Source of the DNA: Stutzerimonas stutzeri
Lineage (GTDB): Bacteria > Pseudomonadota > Gammaproteobacteria > Pseudomonadales > Pseudomonadaceae
Assembly: GCF_000219605.1 (NCBI RefSeq)
Contig: NC_015740.1
Location: 3,224,001 to 3,288,000 of the forward strand
DNA: 64,000 nucleotides
Reading direction: 5' to 3'
Shown: positions 27,870-37,426 of the stretch, piece after piece
Layout of the letters: every line of letters starts with the position of its first letter
Numbering within the stretch: position 1 is the stretch's first letter
Position numbers and translations under genes: made by a program
The notes under the pieces: model-generated
Databases searched by the model: none
Told to the model about the DNA's origin: nothing
What the model saw: the letters and a program-made list of their open reading frames with translations, nothing else

Positions 27870-28963
27870 AACCTGAACTGCCGCTGCTACAACTGCGCGA
27901 CCTGGCCTGCGGCTATGGTGAGCAGCGCATCGTTCAGCATCTCAACCTGCACCTGAATCGCGGCGACATCGGCTGCCTGTTGGGCCCGTCCGGCTGCGGC
28001 AAGACCACCACGCTGCGCGCCATCGCCGGCTTCGAGCCCGTGCACCAGGGAGAGATCCAGCTAGCCGACACCGTCATTTCCCGTGCCGGCTTCACCCTGG
28101 CGCCGGAGAAGCGCCGCATCGGCATGGTGTTTCAGGATTACGCCCTGTTTCCGCACCTTACCGTGGCGGAGAACATCGCTTTCGGTATCCGCAAACAGCC
28201 CGATTGCGCGCGCATCGTCGACGAAATGCTCGAGCTGGTACACCTGAGCGCGCTCGGCAAGCGCTATCCCCACGAGCTCTCCGGCGGTCAACAGCAGCGT
28301 GTGGCGCTGGCCCGGGCACTGGCGCCGGAACCGGCGTTGCTGCTGCTCGACGAGCCCTTCTCCAACCTCGATGTAGAGCTTCGCCGGCGCCTCAGCCACG
28401 AGGTGCGCGAGATCCTCAAGGCGCGCAAGACCAGCGCCATTCTGGTCACCCATGACCAGGAAGAAGCGTTCGCCGTCAGCGATCAGGTCGGCGTGTTCAA
28501 GGATGGTCGACTGGAGCAGTGGGACACGCCGTTCAACCTCTACCACGAACCGCTGACGCCCTTCGTCGCAAGCTTCATCGGCCAGGGTTATTTCATTCGC
28601 GGGCAACTGCTCGACCCGGAAACCGTGCAGACCGAGCTCGGTCCTATTCGCGGCAACCGTGCCTACAACTGGCCAAGCGGAAGCTCGGTGGACGTACTGC
28701 TGCGCCCGGATGACATCGTCTACCGACCGGACAGCCCGTTGCGTGCACTGATCGTCGGCAAGACCTTCCTCGGCGCGTCCACGCTGTACCGACTGCAACT
28801 GCCCACCGGCAACCAGCTGGTGGCGATCTTCACCAGCCATGCCGACTACCCCACCGGACAGGAAGTCGGCATCGCCATCGCCGCCGACCATCTCGTCATC
28901 TTTCCGGCACAAGGCAGCGTTGCCGCCCACGAAACGCTGCAGCCGACAACGGCGGCGCGCTAA
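27866..28963 (+). CDS. Fe3+/putrescine-type ABC transporter ATP-binding protein (orphan)
   Basis: A 365-residue ATPase of the FbpC/PotA class. Walker A is GPSGCGKTT (residues 40-48), the signature [16 protein letters not shown], Walker [13 protein letters not shown] and the switch His is in [11 protein letters not shown]. The last 110 residues form TOBE-like beta structure ([13 protein letters not shown]). Neither a permease nor a binding protein is encoded beside it, so its partners must lie elsewhere. It is translationally coupled to argF, a pairing I also recall in P. aeruginosa. Its stop overlaps the end of the convergent tadA by 4 bp. Confidence 0.88.
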
Positions 28964-29442
28964 CCCTTCTGCCGGCGCTGGCGAAAGAACTCGCTGAGCA
29001 CCGTCCCGCACTCCTCGGCCAGCACGCCACCTTCGACCAGTACCCGGTGGTTGAGAAAGCCCTGATCGAAGAACTGACCACGACTGACAACCACGCCGGC
29101 CTTCGGCTCGGTGGCACCATAGACGACTCGCTGAACGCGCGAATGCACGATCAGCCCGGCGCACATGCTGCACGGCTCGAGCGTCACGTAGAGCGTACTA
29201 CCGGGTAGCCGATAGTTCTGCAGCGCCTGCGCGGCAGCACGTATGGCGACCATCTCTGCATGGGCACTGGGGTCGTGGCGCGAAATCGGGCAATTGAAGC
29301 CGCGCCCGACGATCTGCCCCTCATGCACCAGCACAGCCCCCACCGGCACTTCGCCCAATGCGGCACCCTGCGCTGCCAGCGCCAGTGCTTCGCGCATGAA
29401 CCGCTCGTCCTGGCTGCGATCGAGGATCAGCGGTTTCCTCAC
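28960..29442 (-). CDS. tadA: tRNA-specific adenosine deaminase
   Basis: A 160-residue cytidine-deaminase-fold enzyme that converts A34 to inosine in tRNA-Arg. The zinc and proton-shuttle residues are His61 and Glu63 (SAHAEMVAIRAA) and Cys91/Cys94 (LEPCSMCAGL). The start is read as GTG at 29442, followed by RKPLILDRSQDE; shorter starts would remove only the variable N-terminus. It sits 19 bp downstream of the multicopper oxidase gene on the same strand, so they may be co-transcribed. Confidence 0.95.
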   Translation of the reverse strand: MRKPLILDRSQDERFMREALALAAQGAALGEVPVGAVLVHEGQIVGRGFNCPISRHDPSAHAEMVAIRAAAQALQNYRLPGSTLYVTLEPCSMCAGLIVHSRVQRVVYGATEPKAGVVVSRGQFFDQGFLNHRVLVEGGVLAEECGTVLSEFFRQRRQKG

Positions 29443-29461
29443 GACTGCGCCCTACCCTGTT

Positions 29462-30832
29462 TCATACCACCTCGATTGCCGCCATCAGTCCGGTTTCCAT
29501 ATGGTCGATGACATGGCAGTGGAACATCCAGGTGCCCGGATTATCGGCGACCAGCGCGATGCGTGCCGTCTCGTTCTTGCCCAGCAGGTAGGTGTCGGTG
29601 AACCAGGGGTCGATCTTGCGCCGGTTGGACGAGATCACCTGGAAGGTCATGCCGTGCAGGTGGATCGGATGTTGATACTGACTGAGATTGCGCAGCTCGA
29701 AGATGTAATGGCCATCCTTCTTCAGCGTCGCGATCGGCCGTTCGGCGCAGCTCTTGTCGTTGATGTCCCACGCCTGGCCGTTGATCTGCCAGAACGTGTA
29801 GGCCGCCCCCTGCTCGACATCTGCCGACAGATGGCCAGCCCACTCAAAATTGAAGCGCAGCGTCTCCGCCCGCTGCAGGTCCGGCACCGCGACCGGGTTG
29901 GCCGGCAGCGCCGGCGGCCAGTCGCCAGCAGTTTCGTCATGGGCCACCGCGCGCAGCGTCGCCAGCCGCAACGGGCCGTTGCGCAAGGACAGCTCGGTGC
30001 CCGCCTGTGGCACCTTGAGCGCGAGGTCGATGCGCATGCCCGGGCCGAGCCAGTATTCCTTGCCCAGCGGACGCGGCGCGACCGGATGGCCGTCGAGGGC
30101 ATAGACGCGCGCGTCGCCGCCCGGCAGGTTCAGTCGATAGGTCAGCGTATTGTCGAGATTGAGCACGCGCAGCCGTACGACCTGCCCGGCCGGCAGATCC
30201 AGCAACGGGGCATGTCTGCCATTGACCGTCGACAGCACCCCGGGTGTGCCTCCGCGGGCCGCCTCGCGGGGCACGCTGAACTCGGTGAAGGCGCCCTGCT
30301 TGTCGATGTGCCAGCTCTTCAGATTGAGCGTGCGCTCGTGACGGAAGCCGCTCGGCTCACGCTCCTCGACGATCAGCGGGCCGACCAGCCCGCGTCCCAA
30401 CTGCGCGGCGCTGGTGGTGTGCGGGTGATACCAGAAGCTGCCGGCGTCGTGCAGCTGGAAGCGATAGTCGAAGAATTCGCCGGGCAGGACCGGCAGCTGC
30501 GACACATAGGGCACGCCGTCCATTTCCAGTGGCAGACGGATGCCGTGCCAGTGAATGGTGGTGGGCTCCGGCAGCTGATTGATGAAGCGCACACGCAACC
30601 AGTCGCCCTGGCGGCCGCGCAGCTCCAGGCCGGGCGCCTGCCCGCCATAGGCCCACGCCGGCGTAACGTGACCGGGCACCAGCTCGACATCCAGCGGCGC
30701 GGCGATCAATTCGTAATCATGGGTGGTGACATCGATCGGGCGACCGAGCCAGTAGCGCACGCCACTGCCGGCCAGACCGACAACACCGAGGCCGGCCAGG
30801 CCAGCGAGCACTTGTCTACGGGTAAAACGCAT
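29462..30832 (-). CDS. Multicopper oxidase, Tat-exported
   Basis: A 456-residue cupredoxin-domain oxidase. The N-terminus MRFTRRQVLAGLAGLGVVGL resembles a Tat signal (twin Arg at 5-6). Copper ligands are HWH (94-96), HPH in FWYHPHTTS (136-138), HPIHLHG and the C-terminal HCHVIDHMETGLM, which supplies the T1 Cys, His and axial Met. CopA/CueO-type proteins oxidise Cu(I) or phenolics in the periplasm. The lack of a Met-rich insert argues against CueO itself. The ATG at 30832 is chosen because it begins the signal peptide; the ORF continues upstream without support. Confidence 0.92.
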   Translation of the reverse strand: MRFTRRQVLAGLAGLGVVGLAGSGVRYWLGRPIDVTTHDYELIAAPLDVELVPGHVTPAWAYGGQAPGLELRGRQGDWLRVRFINQLPEPTTIHWHGIRLPLEMDGVPYVSQLPVLPGEFFDYRFQLHDAGSFWYHPHTTSAAQLGRGLVGPLIVEEREPSGFRHERTLNLKSWHIDKQGAFTEFSVPREAARGGTPGVLSTVNGRHAPLLDLPAGQVVRLRVLNLDNTLTYRLNLPGGDARVYALDGHPVAPRPLGKEYWLGPGMRIDLALKVPQAGTELSLRNGPLRLATLRAVAHDETAGDWPPALPANPVAVPDLQRAETLRFNFEWAGHLSADVEQGAAYTFWQINGQAWDINDKSCAERPIATLKKDGHYIFELRNLSQYQHPIHLHGMTFQVISSNRRKIDPWFTDTYLLGKNETARIALVADNPGTWMFHCHVIDHMETGLMAAIEVV

Positions 30833-31008
30833 GAGAAAACCTGCTCCTGCACGACAAAGATGGCTCATCAGGGCGTCGAAAATTGAGCGCCTCGTCTGCG
30901 CGAGGTCGCGAGCACGAAACGAAACGGCCACACGATGGCTTCGCCCGGTTCGATGGCGCGCAAGGTTAGCGGAATACACCCACAGCGGCCATAGCGCTGC
31001 CTTGGGCG

Positions 31009-31929
31009 TCACCCTGCCGTCTCGGCAGCCCCGCCTTGCATTCTTTCTTCAAGGAACATCGCTTGTAGCAAAGTCGCGAAGCGCGAACCCAGATTGTTCT
31101 GCGGTCGATGATCGGCGTACAGCAGATAGCTGGTGAAACTGAAATCGGCAGCGAACGGACGCACCTCGATGCCCGCATGTAGGTAGCCCTGCGCCACCAG
31201 GGGGCTGACGATACTCACCCCGAGCCCAGTACCGACCATGGCGCAGATGATCGCAGCATAGGGCGCCTCGAGGCTTAGCTTGCGACGATCCCCATGCTGC
31301 AGAAACAGCCGATCGATGCGGCGCCGAGTGCCGTCGTCGTGCGCCAGCGAGACGAACTCCTCCCCGGCGAGATCATCGATCCCGACGCGCTCCAACGCCG
31401 CTAGGCGATGCCCTTTGGGGAAGATGCACACCGCAGGCAAGTCGCCGATCAGACGTGCCCGCACCCCAGGGGTTTCCTCACCGATGAACGACACTAGGCC
31501 GAAATCGCAGAACTGCGAAGCGACCCAGCGCGCTACCGTCGTCGAGTCGCTGGTATGCAGCGAGATTGCGACCTGCTCATGACCTTCGCGAAAGCGCTGG
31601 ATGGCCCGTGGCAGCACGGAAAGGGACAGCGACGGCACGGCGCCTATGCGTATCCGTCCGGTGCCGAGCTGGCGAATGTGCCGCGCCGAGTGCTCAAGGT
31701 TGCGCAGGCCGATGAACGCTCTGTCCACTTCGTTGAAGAATGCCGTGCCCTCATCGGTTGGGACCAGCCGGCTGCCTATTCGCTCGAACAGGGAAAAACC
31801 GTTGAGGCGCTCCAGTTGCGCGATCAACCGGCTGATATTGGGCTGTGACGTATGCAGCGCTTCGGCCGCAGCGGTCATGGAGCCGGACAGCATCACGGCC
31901 CGGAAGGCTTCCACCTGCTTGAAGTTCAC
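31009..31929 (-). CDS. LysR-family transcriptional regulator
   Basis: A 306-residue regulator. The N-terminal winged HTH is residues 1-60 (NFKQVEAFRAVMLSGSMTAA, then SQPNISRLIAQLERLNGFSL) and the rest is a two-lobed effector domain. A GTG start at 31929 is used. It is divergent from the binding-protein/permease/lyase operon, the standard arrangement for a LysR activator of its neighbour. The HTH sequence resembles the OccR/NocR-type group that senses amino acids or opines, which fits the transporter; this is inferred by eye. Confidence 0.92.
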   Translation of the reverse strand: MNFKQVEAFRAVMLSGSMTAAAEALHTSQPNISRLIAQLERLNGFSLFERIGSRLVPTDEGTAFFNEVDRAFIGLRNLEHSARHIRQLGTGRIRIGAVPSLSLSVLPRAIQRFREGHEQVAISLHTSDSTTVARWVASQFCDFGLVSFIGEETPGVRARLIGDLPAVCIFPKGHRLAALERVGIDDLAGEEFVSLAHDDGTRRRIDRLFLQHGDRRKLSLEAPYAAIICAMVGTGLGVSIVSPLVAQGYLHAGIEVRPFAADFSFTSYLLYADHRPQNNLGSRFATLLQAMFLEERMQGGAAETAG

Positions 31930-31944
31930 GGCATCCCCATATCA

Positions 31945-31956
31945 TTCATGCATGAA
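31945..31956. promoter_or_regulatory. Candidate operator palindrome in the LysR/ABC intergenic region
   Basis: The perfect 12-bp palindrome TTCATGCATGAA lies 16 bp upstream of the LysR start within the 207-bp divergent interval. LysR regulators commonly bind dyad sites here, but the T-N11-A form is not exact. Confidence 0.4.
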
Positions 31957-32136
31957 CACGTAGCGTATTAGCATTTGTCAGTATGAGCCATTCCCTTTAA
32001 AACTTCAGCCAAGGCCCGCGCCAATGTGATCGGAACGCACAGCGAGGCTCATATCAACGTTCCGCTACTCCTAACTGCCATGGTTCCGCTCGAGCTCAGG
32101 CTCACCCATTGCGATAACAAAAAACAGGAGACACCT

Positions 32137-32979
32137 ATGCCATCGTTCCCCAAGCTTCAGCTCGCCCTTGTCGTCGCCACTTCGCTCGGATTCGCCGCCC
32201 ACTCGGTGGCCGCTGAGGGCATGCCGCCCGTGCCGTCATCCATCAGCAAACAGGACAAGTTGCGCGCAGGCGTGCGCTGCGACCAACCACCTTATGGCTA
32301 CCAGGACAACAACGGCAACTTCGCCGGAGTCGAGGTGGAAATGTCCCGGCAGATCGCCGAATGGGCTCTCGGCTCCAAGGACAAGGTAACCTTTACCTGC
32401 GTTACCGCGGAAAACCGCGTGCCTCAGCTGCTTGGCCACAAGGTCGACCTGTTGATCGCCACTCTGGGCGTTACCCCGGAGCGCCAGCGCGTGATCGCCT
32501 TCACCCAGCCCTATCGCTGGGGTGCTAGTGACGTATTGGTCCGCAAGGACAGCGGCATCGAAAAGATCGACGACCTCAAGGGCAAGACCCTGGCAACACT
32601 CAAGGGCTCGGTGCAGGCCAAGTGGTTCGAAGAGCGTATGCCAGAAGTAAAGACCCTGCGCCTGAACAGTGCCGCCGATGCGCTGCAGAGCTTCCGACAG
32701 GGCCGCGCCGACGCTTACACCCACGACGCCGCGACCCTGGTAGTGGTGACCGGCAATGACGATTCGCTGCGCTTGGTCCAGGAGCCGTTCCAGATCTCCG
32801 ACGCCGCCATCGGCCTGCGCAAGGGCGAGGACGAATGGCAAACCTACCTTTCCACCGCCGTCGAGCGCATGCACGAGGAGCGGCTCTTCCGCCCGTGGAT
32901 CGAGCAATACGTCCCGGAAACCATCCGCGGCTACTACCTGAGCGTGTTCGAGCAGCCCAAGCCCGAAGAATCCCACTGA
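32137..32979 (+). CDS. Amino acid ABC transporter substrate-binding protein
   Basis: A 280-residue periplasmic protein of the SBP_bac_3 (glutamine/lysine/arginine) family. The signal peptide ends near VAAEG (residue 25). The mature N-lobe has LRAGVRCDQPPYGYQDNNGN with VEVEMSRQIAE, and the later GVTPERQRVIAFTQPY is the family's most conserved segment. An extra Cys pair (VRCDQP and FTCVTAE) may form a disulfide. ACAGGAG precedes the ATG. First gene of the LysR-divergent operon; the ligand is unknown but should be an amino-acid-like molecule. Confidence 0.9.
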   Translation: MPSFPKLQLALVVATSLGFAAHSVAAEGMPPVPSSISKQDKLRAGVRCDQPPYGYQDNNGNFAGVEVEMSRQIAEWALGSKDKVTFTCVTAENRVPQLLGHKVDLLIATLGVTPERQRVIAFTQPYRWGASDVLVRKDSGIEKIDDLKGKTLATLKGSVQAKWFEERMPEVKTLRLNSAADALQSFRQGRADAYTHDAATLVVVTGNDDSLRLVQEPFQISDAAIGLRKGEDEWQTYLSTAVERMHEERLFRPWIEQYVPETIRGYYLSVFEQPKPEESH

Positions 32980-32992
32980 TCGGCGGTTTCCC

Positions 32993-33655
32993 ATGAGCTT
33001 CGATTTCGACTACCTGCTCACGCAGTGGCCTGCCCTGCTCGACGGGTTATGGATGACCCTCCAGGTTTCGGCACTGAGCATCGTCCTGTCGCTGCTGATC
33101 GGCGTGCTGGGTGCTGGCGTCAGGCTGTTCAAGCTGCCAGTGCTGTCACAACTGGTGGTGCTCTATGTCGAGCTGATCCGCAACACGCCGATTCTGGTAC
33201 AGCTGTTCTTCATCTTCTACGGCCTGCCTGCCGTGGGCATGAAGCTGTCGCTGTACTGGTCGGGCGTGCTCTGCCTGTCACTCTGGGCGGGCGCCTACCA
33301 GATCGAGAATCTGCGCGGGGGCCTGGCCACAATCGACAAGGGACTGCGGGAGGCCGGGATGGCGCTCAACCTGCAGTCGCGGCAGTTCTTCCGCCTGATC
33401 GCGGTGCCCATCGCGTTTCGCATCAGCCTGCCGGCCATGCTCAACACGGCCATCTCGCTACTGAAGAACTCGGCATACCTGCAGACCATCGGACTGGCCG
33501 AGCTGACCTTCGTCGCGGTGGACCGTATCGCCACGGATTTCCGCGCCATCGAGATGTTCGCAGCCATCTGCGTGATCTACCTCGCTCTGGTGGCGGTCCT
33601 GGCGCTGCTCGCGGGACGCCTCGAAGCACGCCTGCAACGCCCCTTCCAACAATGA
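32993..33655 (+). CDS. Amino acid ABC transporter permease 1
   Basis: A 220-residue HisM/GlnP-type permease with about five TM helices. The N-terminal half has the EIIRxTPxLVQLFF-like segment (VELIRNTPILVQLFFIFYGL) and the coupling loop GLREAGMALNLQSRQFFRLI matches the EAA motif. It starts 13 bp after the binding protein and precedes a second, related permease by 7 bp, suggesting a heterodimeric channel. Confidence 0.92.
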   Translation: MSFDFDYLLTQWPALLDGLWMTLQVSALSIVLSLLIGVLGAGVRLFKLPVLSQLVVLYVELIRNTPILVQLFFIFYGLPAVGMKLSLYWSGVLCLSLWAGAYQIENLRGGLATIDKGLREAGMALNLQSRQFFRLIAVPIAFRISLPAMLNTAISLLKNSAYLQTIGLAELTFVAVDRIATDFRAIEMFAAICVIYLALVAVLALLAGRLEARLQRPFQQ

Positions 33656-33662
33656 GGCCGCC

Positions 33663-34349
33663 ATGGAATTCGTGATCGAGAACTGGGGGTTCATTTCCAA
33701 GGGCCTGCTCATGACCCTGAAGCTGGCACTGGTGATTCTGATGTTCACCACGCTGATTTCAGTCGTGCTCGGCACCTTGGCCACGGTGAAGAACCGCCCG
33801 CTAAGCTGGGCGATCCACGGTTACGTAGAGCTGTTCCGCTCGATACCGCTAATCGTCAACGTGTTCTTCATTTTCTTCGGCGCGCCGTTGTTGGGGATCA
33901 ACCTTAGCCCCTTCGCCGCGGTGACCCTTGGCCTGACCTTGTGGGGCAGCGCCAACGGCATAGAAATCGTGCGTGGCGGTCTGCTCTCGGTGCCGCGGCA
34001 CCAGTGGAAGAGCGCCTGGGCGCTCGGCCTGCGGCCCTGGCACATCTATGCGTACATCGTCGTGCCGCAGTCGCTCAAGGCGATCCTGCCGGCTTATACC
34101 GGCCTGCTGACCCTGCTGGTGCAGGCCACGTCACTGGGTGCGCTGGTCGGTGTCAGCGAGTTCCTCAAGGTCGGCCAGATCATCGTCGAGCGCAGCACCA
34201 TGATGGGGGGCGTGAACCCCGCCTTCACGGTGTATAGCGTGGTCCTGCTCGTCTACTTCGTCATTTGCAGCGCGCTGACCTGGCTCAGCCGCTACCTCGA
34301 ACGTCGCCTGGGCCGCAATGCGTCCCGACTCGGCCAACCTCAGCCCTGA
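33663..34349 (+). CDS. Amino acid ABC transporter permease 2
   Basis: A 228-residue homologue of permease 1. The motifs are VELFRSIPLIVNVFFIFFGA and the coupling loop VPRHQWKSAWALGLRPWHIY. The stop overlaps a possible ATG for the lyase gene (TGATG at 34347-34351). Together the two permeases should form the pore. Confidence 0.92.
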   Translation: MEFVIENWGFISKGLLMTLKLALVILMFTTLISVVLGTLATVKNRPLSWAIHGYVELFRSIPLIVNVFFIFFGAPLLGINLSPFAAVTLGLTLWGSANGIEIVRGGLLSVPRHQWKSAWALGLRPWHIYAYIVVPQSLKAILPAYTGLLTLLVQATSLGALVGVSEFLKVGQIIVERSTMMGGVNPAFTVYSVVLLVYFVICSALTWLSRYLERRLGRNASRLGQPQP

Positions 34350-34369
34350 TGTCCAGAAGGCCTGTTCCC

Positions 34370-35872
34370 ATGCTCGAATCCAAAGTCAGCCGTCGACTCA
34401 AGGAACCCACCGCAGCGGAAGTCTGCGACCTCATCTACGCACCGCGCCTCGCAGGGTTCGCCGACGGCTTCGGCTATCTCGGTGACGTCAACAAGGCCCA
34501 TATCGTCATGCTTGCCGAATGCGGCCTGATAGACGCGCCAGTGGCCGTCGCCCTGGCTCGCGGCGTGCTCGAAATGGAGCAGGTCGGCCCGCAAGCCGTG
34601 ACGCTCGATCCGCTGCGCGAAGACGCCTATTTCAACTACGAGGCACACCTGATCGAGAAGGTCGGCACCGACGTCGGCGGGCGTCTGCACATCGGACGCA
34701 GCCGCAACGATTTGCTGGCGACCCTGGACCGCCTGCGCGGTCGCGACGTCCTCATGGACCTGCTCGACGCGCTTTACAACGTGCGCCAGAGCGCCCTGGA
34801 CGCCGCGGCGAAATACACCGACGCGATCATGCCGGGCTACACCCACCTGCAACCAGCACAGCCGATCACCTTCGGTTTCTACCTATCCGGCGTTGCCCAG
34901 GCCCTAGAACGTGACTGCCTGCGCCTGGCCGCGACCCTCGACAGCATGAACCGTAGCCCCATGGGTGCCGCCGCCTTCGCCGGCACGCCGTTCGCCATCA
35001 ACCGCGCGCGCACCGCCGAGCTGCTAGGTTTCGACGGCTTCCTGGAAAACACCCTGGACGCGGTCGGCTCGCGGGATTTCGCCTTGGAAAGCATGGCGCA
35101 GATGACGCTCCTGGCGGTGTTCTGGAGCCGCGTGGCGCAAGACTTCTTCGTCTGGTCGACCCACGAGTTCGCACTCATCGATTTCCCGGACAGCGTCGCC
35201 GGCACGTCCAGCATCATGCCGCAGAAGAAGAACCCGGTGGTCCTGGAGTACCTCAAGGGGCGTACCGGGCAGATACTCGGCTCACTGGTCGCCTCAGCCG
35301 CAACCATCAAAGGCACAAACTTCACCCATACCGGCGACGGCAATCGCGAGAGCATGCGCGGCTTCTGGGAGTCGGCACAGGAATGCCAGCAATGCCTGAC
35401 CCTGCTGGATCTGGTCCTGCGGACCGCGCGGCCGAATCTGGAAACCGGGCTGCGCAAGGCGGCGGAAGACTTCTCCACCGCTACTGGCTTGGCCGACCTA
35501 ATGGTCAGCGCGGCCGACCTCTCGTTCCGCGAGGCGCACCACGTCGTCGGCGCGGTGGTACGCCAGGCGATGGACGATGGGCTGCCGGCAAGTCGCATCG
35601 ACAGCGCGATGGTCGAACGCGCTGCCCAGCAGCAGCTTGGCCGCTCCCTAGGTCTGAACGAACAGCAGGTTCGCGAGGCTCTGGACCCGATTACCAATGT
35701 CAGGTCGCGCAGCCTGCCCGGCGGTCCGGCGGCCAGTGCCCAACGCGTACAGATCGATGCCGCGCGCCAACGCCTGGAGCAGGAGCGAGCCAGTCACGCA
35801 GGTCGTCGCCAGCGCCAGAGCGAGGCGCAGCAGGCACTGCAAGCCGCCACCGAGAGGCTCGCACAATCATGA
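34370..35872 (+). CDS. Argininosuccinate lyase-like enzyme
   Basis: A 500-residue member of the fumarase/aspartase superfamily, closest by eye to ArgH. The signature [20 protein letters not shown] holds the catalytic Ser loop; [17 protein letters not shown] and [15 protein letters not shown] are the other two conserved regions. These enzymes cleave C-N bonds to release fumarate. It is about 40 residues longer than ArgH because of a Gln/Arg-rich, coiled-coil-like tail after residue 455. The ATG at 34370 follows AGAAGG; one at 34349 overlaps the previous stop. Being inside an amino acid importer operon, it probably degrades an imported N-succinyl-type compound rather than serving arginine synthesis. 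Confidence 0.85.
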   Translation: MLESKVSRRLKEPTAAEVCDLIYAPRLAGFADGFGYLGDVNKAHIVMLAECGLIDAPVAVALARGVLEMEQVGPQAVTLDPLREDAYFNYEAHLIEKVGTDVGGRLHIGRSRNDLLATLDRLRGRDVLMDLLDALYNVRQSALDAAAKYTDAIMPGYTHLQPAQPITFGFYLSGVAQALERDCLRLAATLDSMNRSPMGAAAFAGTPFAINRARTAELLGFDGFLENTLDAVGSRDFALESMAQMTLLAVFWSRVAQDFFVWSTHEFALIDFPDSVAGTSSIMPQKKNPVVLEYLKGRTGQILGSLVASAATIKGTNFTHTGDGNRESMRGFWESAQECQQCLTLLDLVLRTARPNLETGLRKAAEDFSTATGLADLMVSAADLSFREAHHVVGAVVRQAMDDGLPASRIDSAMVERAAQQQLGRSLGLNEQQVREALDPITNVRSRSLPGGPAASAQRVQIDAARQRLEQERASHAGRRQRQSEAQQALQAATERLAQS

Positions 35873-36597
35873 CCACCTTGATGACCGTACGCGGCCTGCG
35901 CAAACGCTTTGGCGACACCGAGGTCATCCAGGACGTCGATCTCGATATACACGAAGGCGAAGTAGTGGTGGTGATCGGGCCCAGCGGCTCGGGCAAATCG
36001 ACCCTGATCCGTTGCCTGAACGCCCTGGAACCGGCGACGGCTGGCGAGATCACGCTGACCGGTTCGAACAGCAGCCGTGAATCCATGGCCCGGCTGCGCG
36101 ACGAGGTCGGCATGGTGTTCCAGGACTACACCCTGTTTTCGCACCTGAGCATCCTGCGCAACATGACCCTGGCACCGATGAAGCTGCGCGGCCTGTCCCG
36201 CGCCGATGCCGAGGCCATGGCGATGAAACTGCTGGAACGGGTCGGCCTGGCGCACAAGGCGCAAGCCATGCCAACCGAGCTCTCGGGTGGTCAGCAGCAA
36301 CGGGTGGCCATCGTCAGGGCGCTGGCCATGCAGCCCCGGCTGATGCTGTTCGACGAGCCAACCTCGGCGCTTGACCCCGAGACGGTCAACGAGGTGCTGC
36401 AGGTAATGAAGGAACTGGCCGCTGAGGGCATGACCATGGTGGTGGTCACCCACGAGATGGGTTTCGCGCGGGAAGTAGCCGACCGAGCGATCTTTTTCGA
36501 CGGCGGCAGGATCGTCGAATGCGCAGCACCCACCCAGTTGTTTTCCGCGCCGCGCGAAGAGCGCACGCGCCAGTTTCTCACCCATGTCTTGAAGTGA
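35869..36597 (+). CDS. Amino acid ABC transporter ATP-binding protein 1
   Basis: A 242-residue GlnQ/HisP-type ATPase. Walker A is GPSGSGKST, the Q-loop [13 protein letters not shown], the signature [16 protein letters not shown] and Walker [14 protein letters not shown], with [16 protein letters not shown] after it. The start overlaps the lyase stop (ATGA). An ATG four codons further in is an alternative. Confidence 0.93.
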   Translation: MTTLMTVRGLRKRFGDTEVIQDVDLDIHEGEVVVVIGPSGSGKSTLIRCLNALEPATAGEITLTGSNSSRESMARLRDEVGMVFQDYTLFSHLSILRNMTLAPMKLRGLSRADAEAMAMKLLERVGLAHKAQAMPTELSGGQQQRVAIVRALAMQPRLMLFDEPTSALDPETVNEVLQVMKELAAEGMTMVVVTHEMGFAREVADRAIFFDGGRIVECAAPTQLFSAPREERTRQFLTHVLK

Positions 36598-36605
36598 GCG
36601 ATCCC

Positions 36606-37346
36606 ATGCCCGATGCCCCAATTATCGAGATAGACGGCTTGAACAAGTGGTACGGTGCCTTTCATGCCCTGAACGACGTGAGCCTGCGGGTCGCTCCTGG
36701 GGAAAGACTAGTGATCTGCGGCCCCAGCGGCTCGGGGAAGTCGACCCTGATCCGCTGCATCAACTCGCTGGAGCCCTTCCAGCGCGGCCGACTCGAAGTG
36801 GCGGGCATCGCCCTCGACGACACACCCTCAACCATCACCCGCGTACGTGACCACGTGGGCATGGTGTTCCAGAACTTCCACCTGTTCCCGCACTTGAGTA
36901 TCGCCGAGAACTGCGCTCTGGCGCCGATTCACGTGCTCGGCATGGACAAGCGTGCAGCGCGCGAGCGAGCCGTGCAACAGCTAGAGAAATTGCGCATCGC
37001 CGATAAGGCAGACTGTTATCCGGCGCAGCTTTCGGGCGGCCAGCAACAGCGCGCCGCCATAGCCAGGGCGCTGTGCCTGGAACCCAGAATCATGCTATTC
37101 GACGAGCCGACATCTGCACTCGATCCGGAGATGGTCGGCGAAGTGCTCGACTCCATGGTCGCGCTGGCCGAGTCGGGCATGACCATGTTGGTGGTCACCC
37201 ATGAAATGGGCTTCGCCCGGCAGGTCGCCGACCGCGTGGTATTCATGGATGCTGGCGCGATTGTTGAGACCGCGGCACCAGAAGGCTTCTTCGCCCACCC
37301 TCAGAGCGAGCGAGCCCGGCAATTCCTGTCAAAGATCATTCACTGA
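36606..37346 (+). CDS. Amino acid ABC transporter ATP-binding protein 2
   Basis: A 246-residue paralogue of the preceding ATPase with Walker [11 protein letters not shown]-loop [13 protein letters not shown], signature [16 protein letters not shown] and Walker [14 protein letters not shown]. Two distinct ATPases for two distinct permeases is uncommon in this importer class, where one homodimeric ATPase is usual, so the complex may be fully heteromeric. Last gene of the operon. Confidence 0.93.
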   Translation: MPDAPIIEIDGLNKWYGAFHALNDVSLRVAPGERLVICGPSGSGKSTLIRCINSLEPFQRGRLEVAGIALDDTPSTITRVRDHVGMVFQNFHLFPHLSIAENCALAPIHVLGMDKRAARERAVQQLEKLRIADKADCYPAQLSGGQQQRAAIARALCLEPRIMLFDEPTSALDPEMVGEVLDSMVALAESGMTMLVVTHEMGFARQVADRVVFMDAGAIVETAAPEGFFAHPQSERARQFLSKIIH

Positions 37347-37373
37347 GATTGCGGTCAGCTGACCCAATGCAAC

Positions 37374-37395
37374 GAACCCCGGCTAGCCGGGGTTC
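37374..37395. terminator. Palindromic terminator between convergent transcripts
   Basis: A perfect 22-bp palindrome (GAACCCCGGCT/AGCCGGGGTTC) lies between the second ATPase and guaA. A TT-rich stretch follows on the plus strand; it probably serves both directions. Confidence 0.75.
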
Positions 37396-37426
37396 TTCAT
37401 CAGCGCCAGGGCGCATGCCCCTGCAA

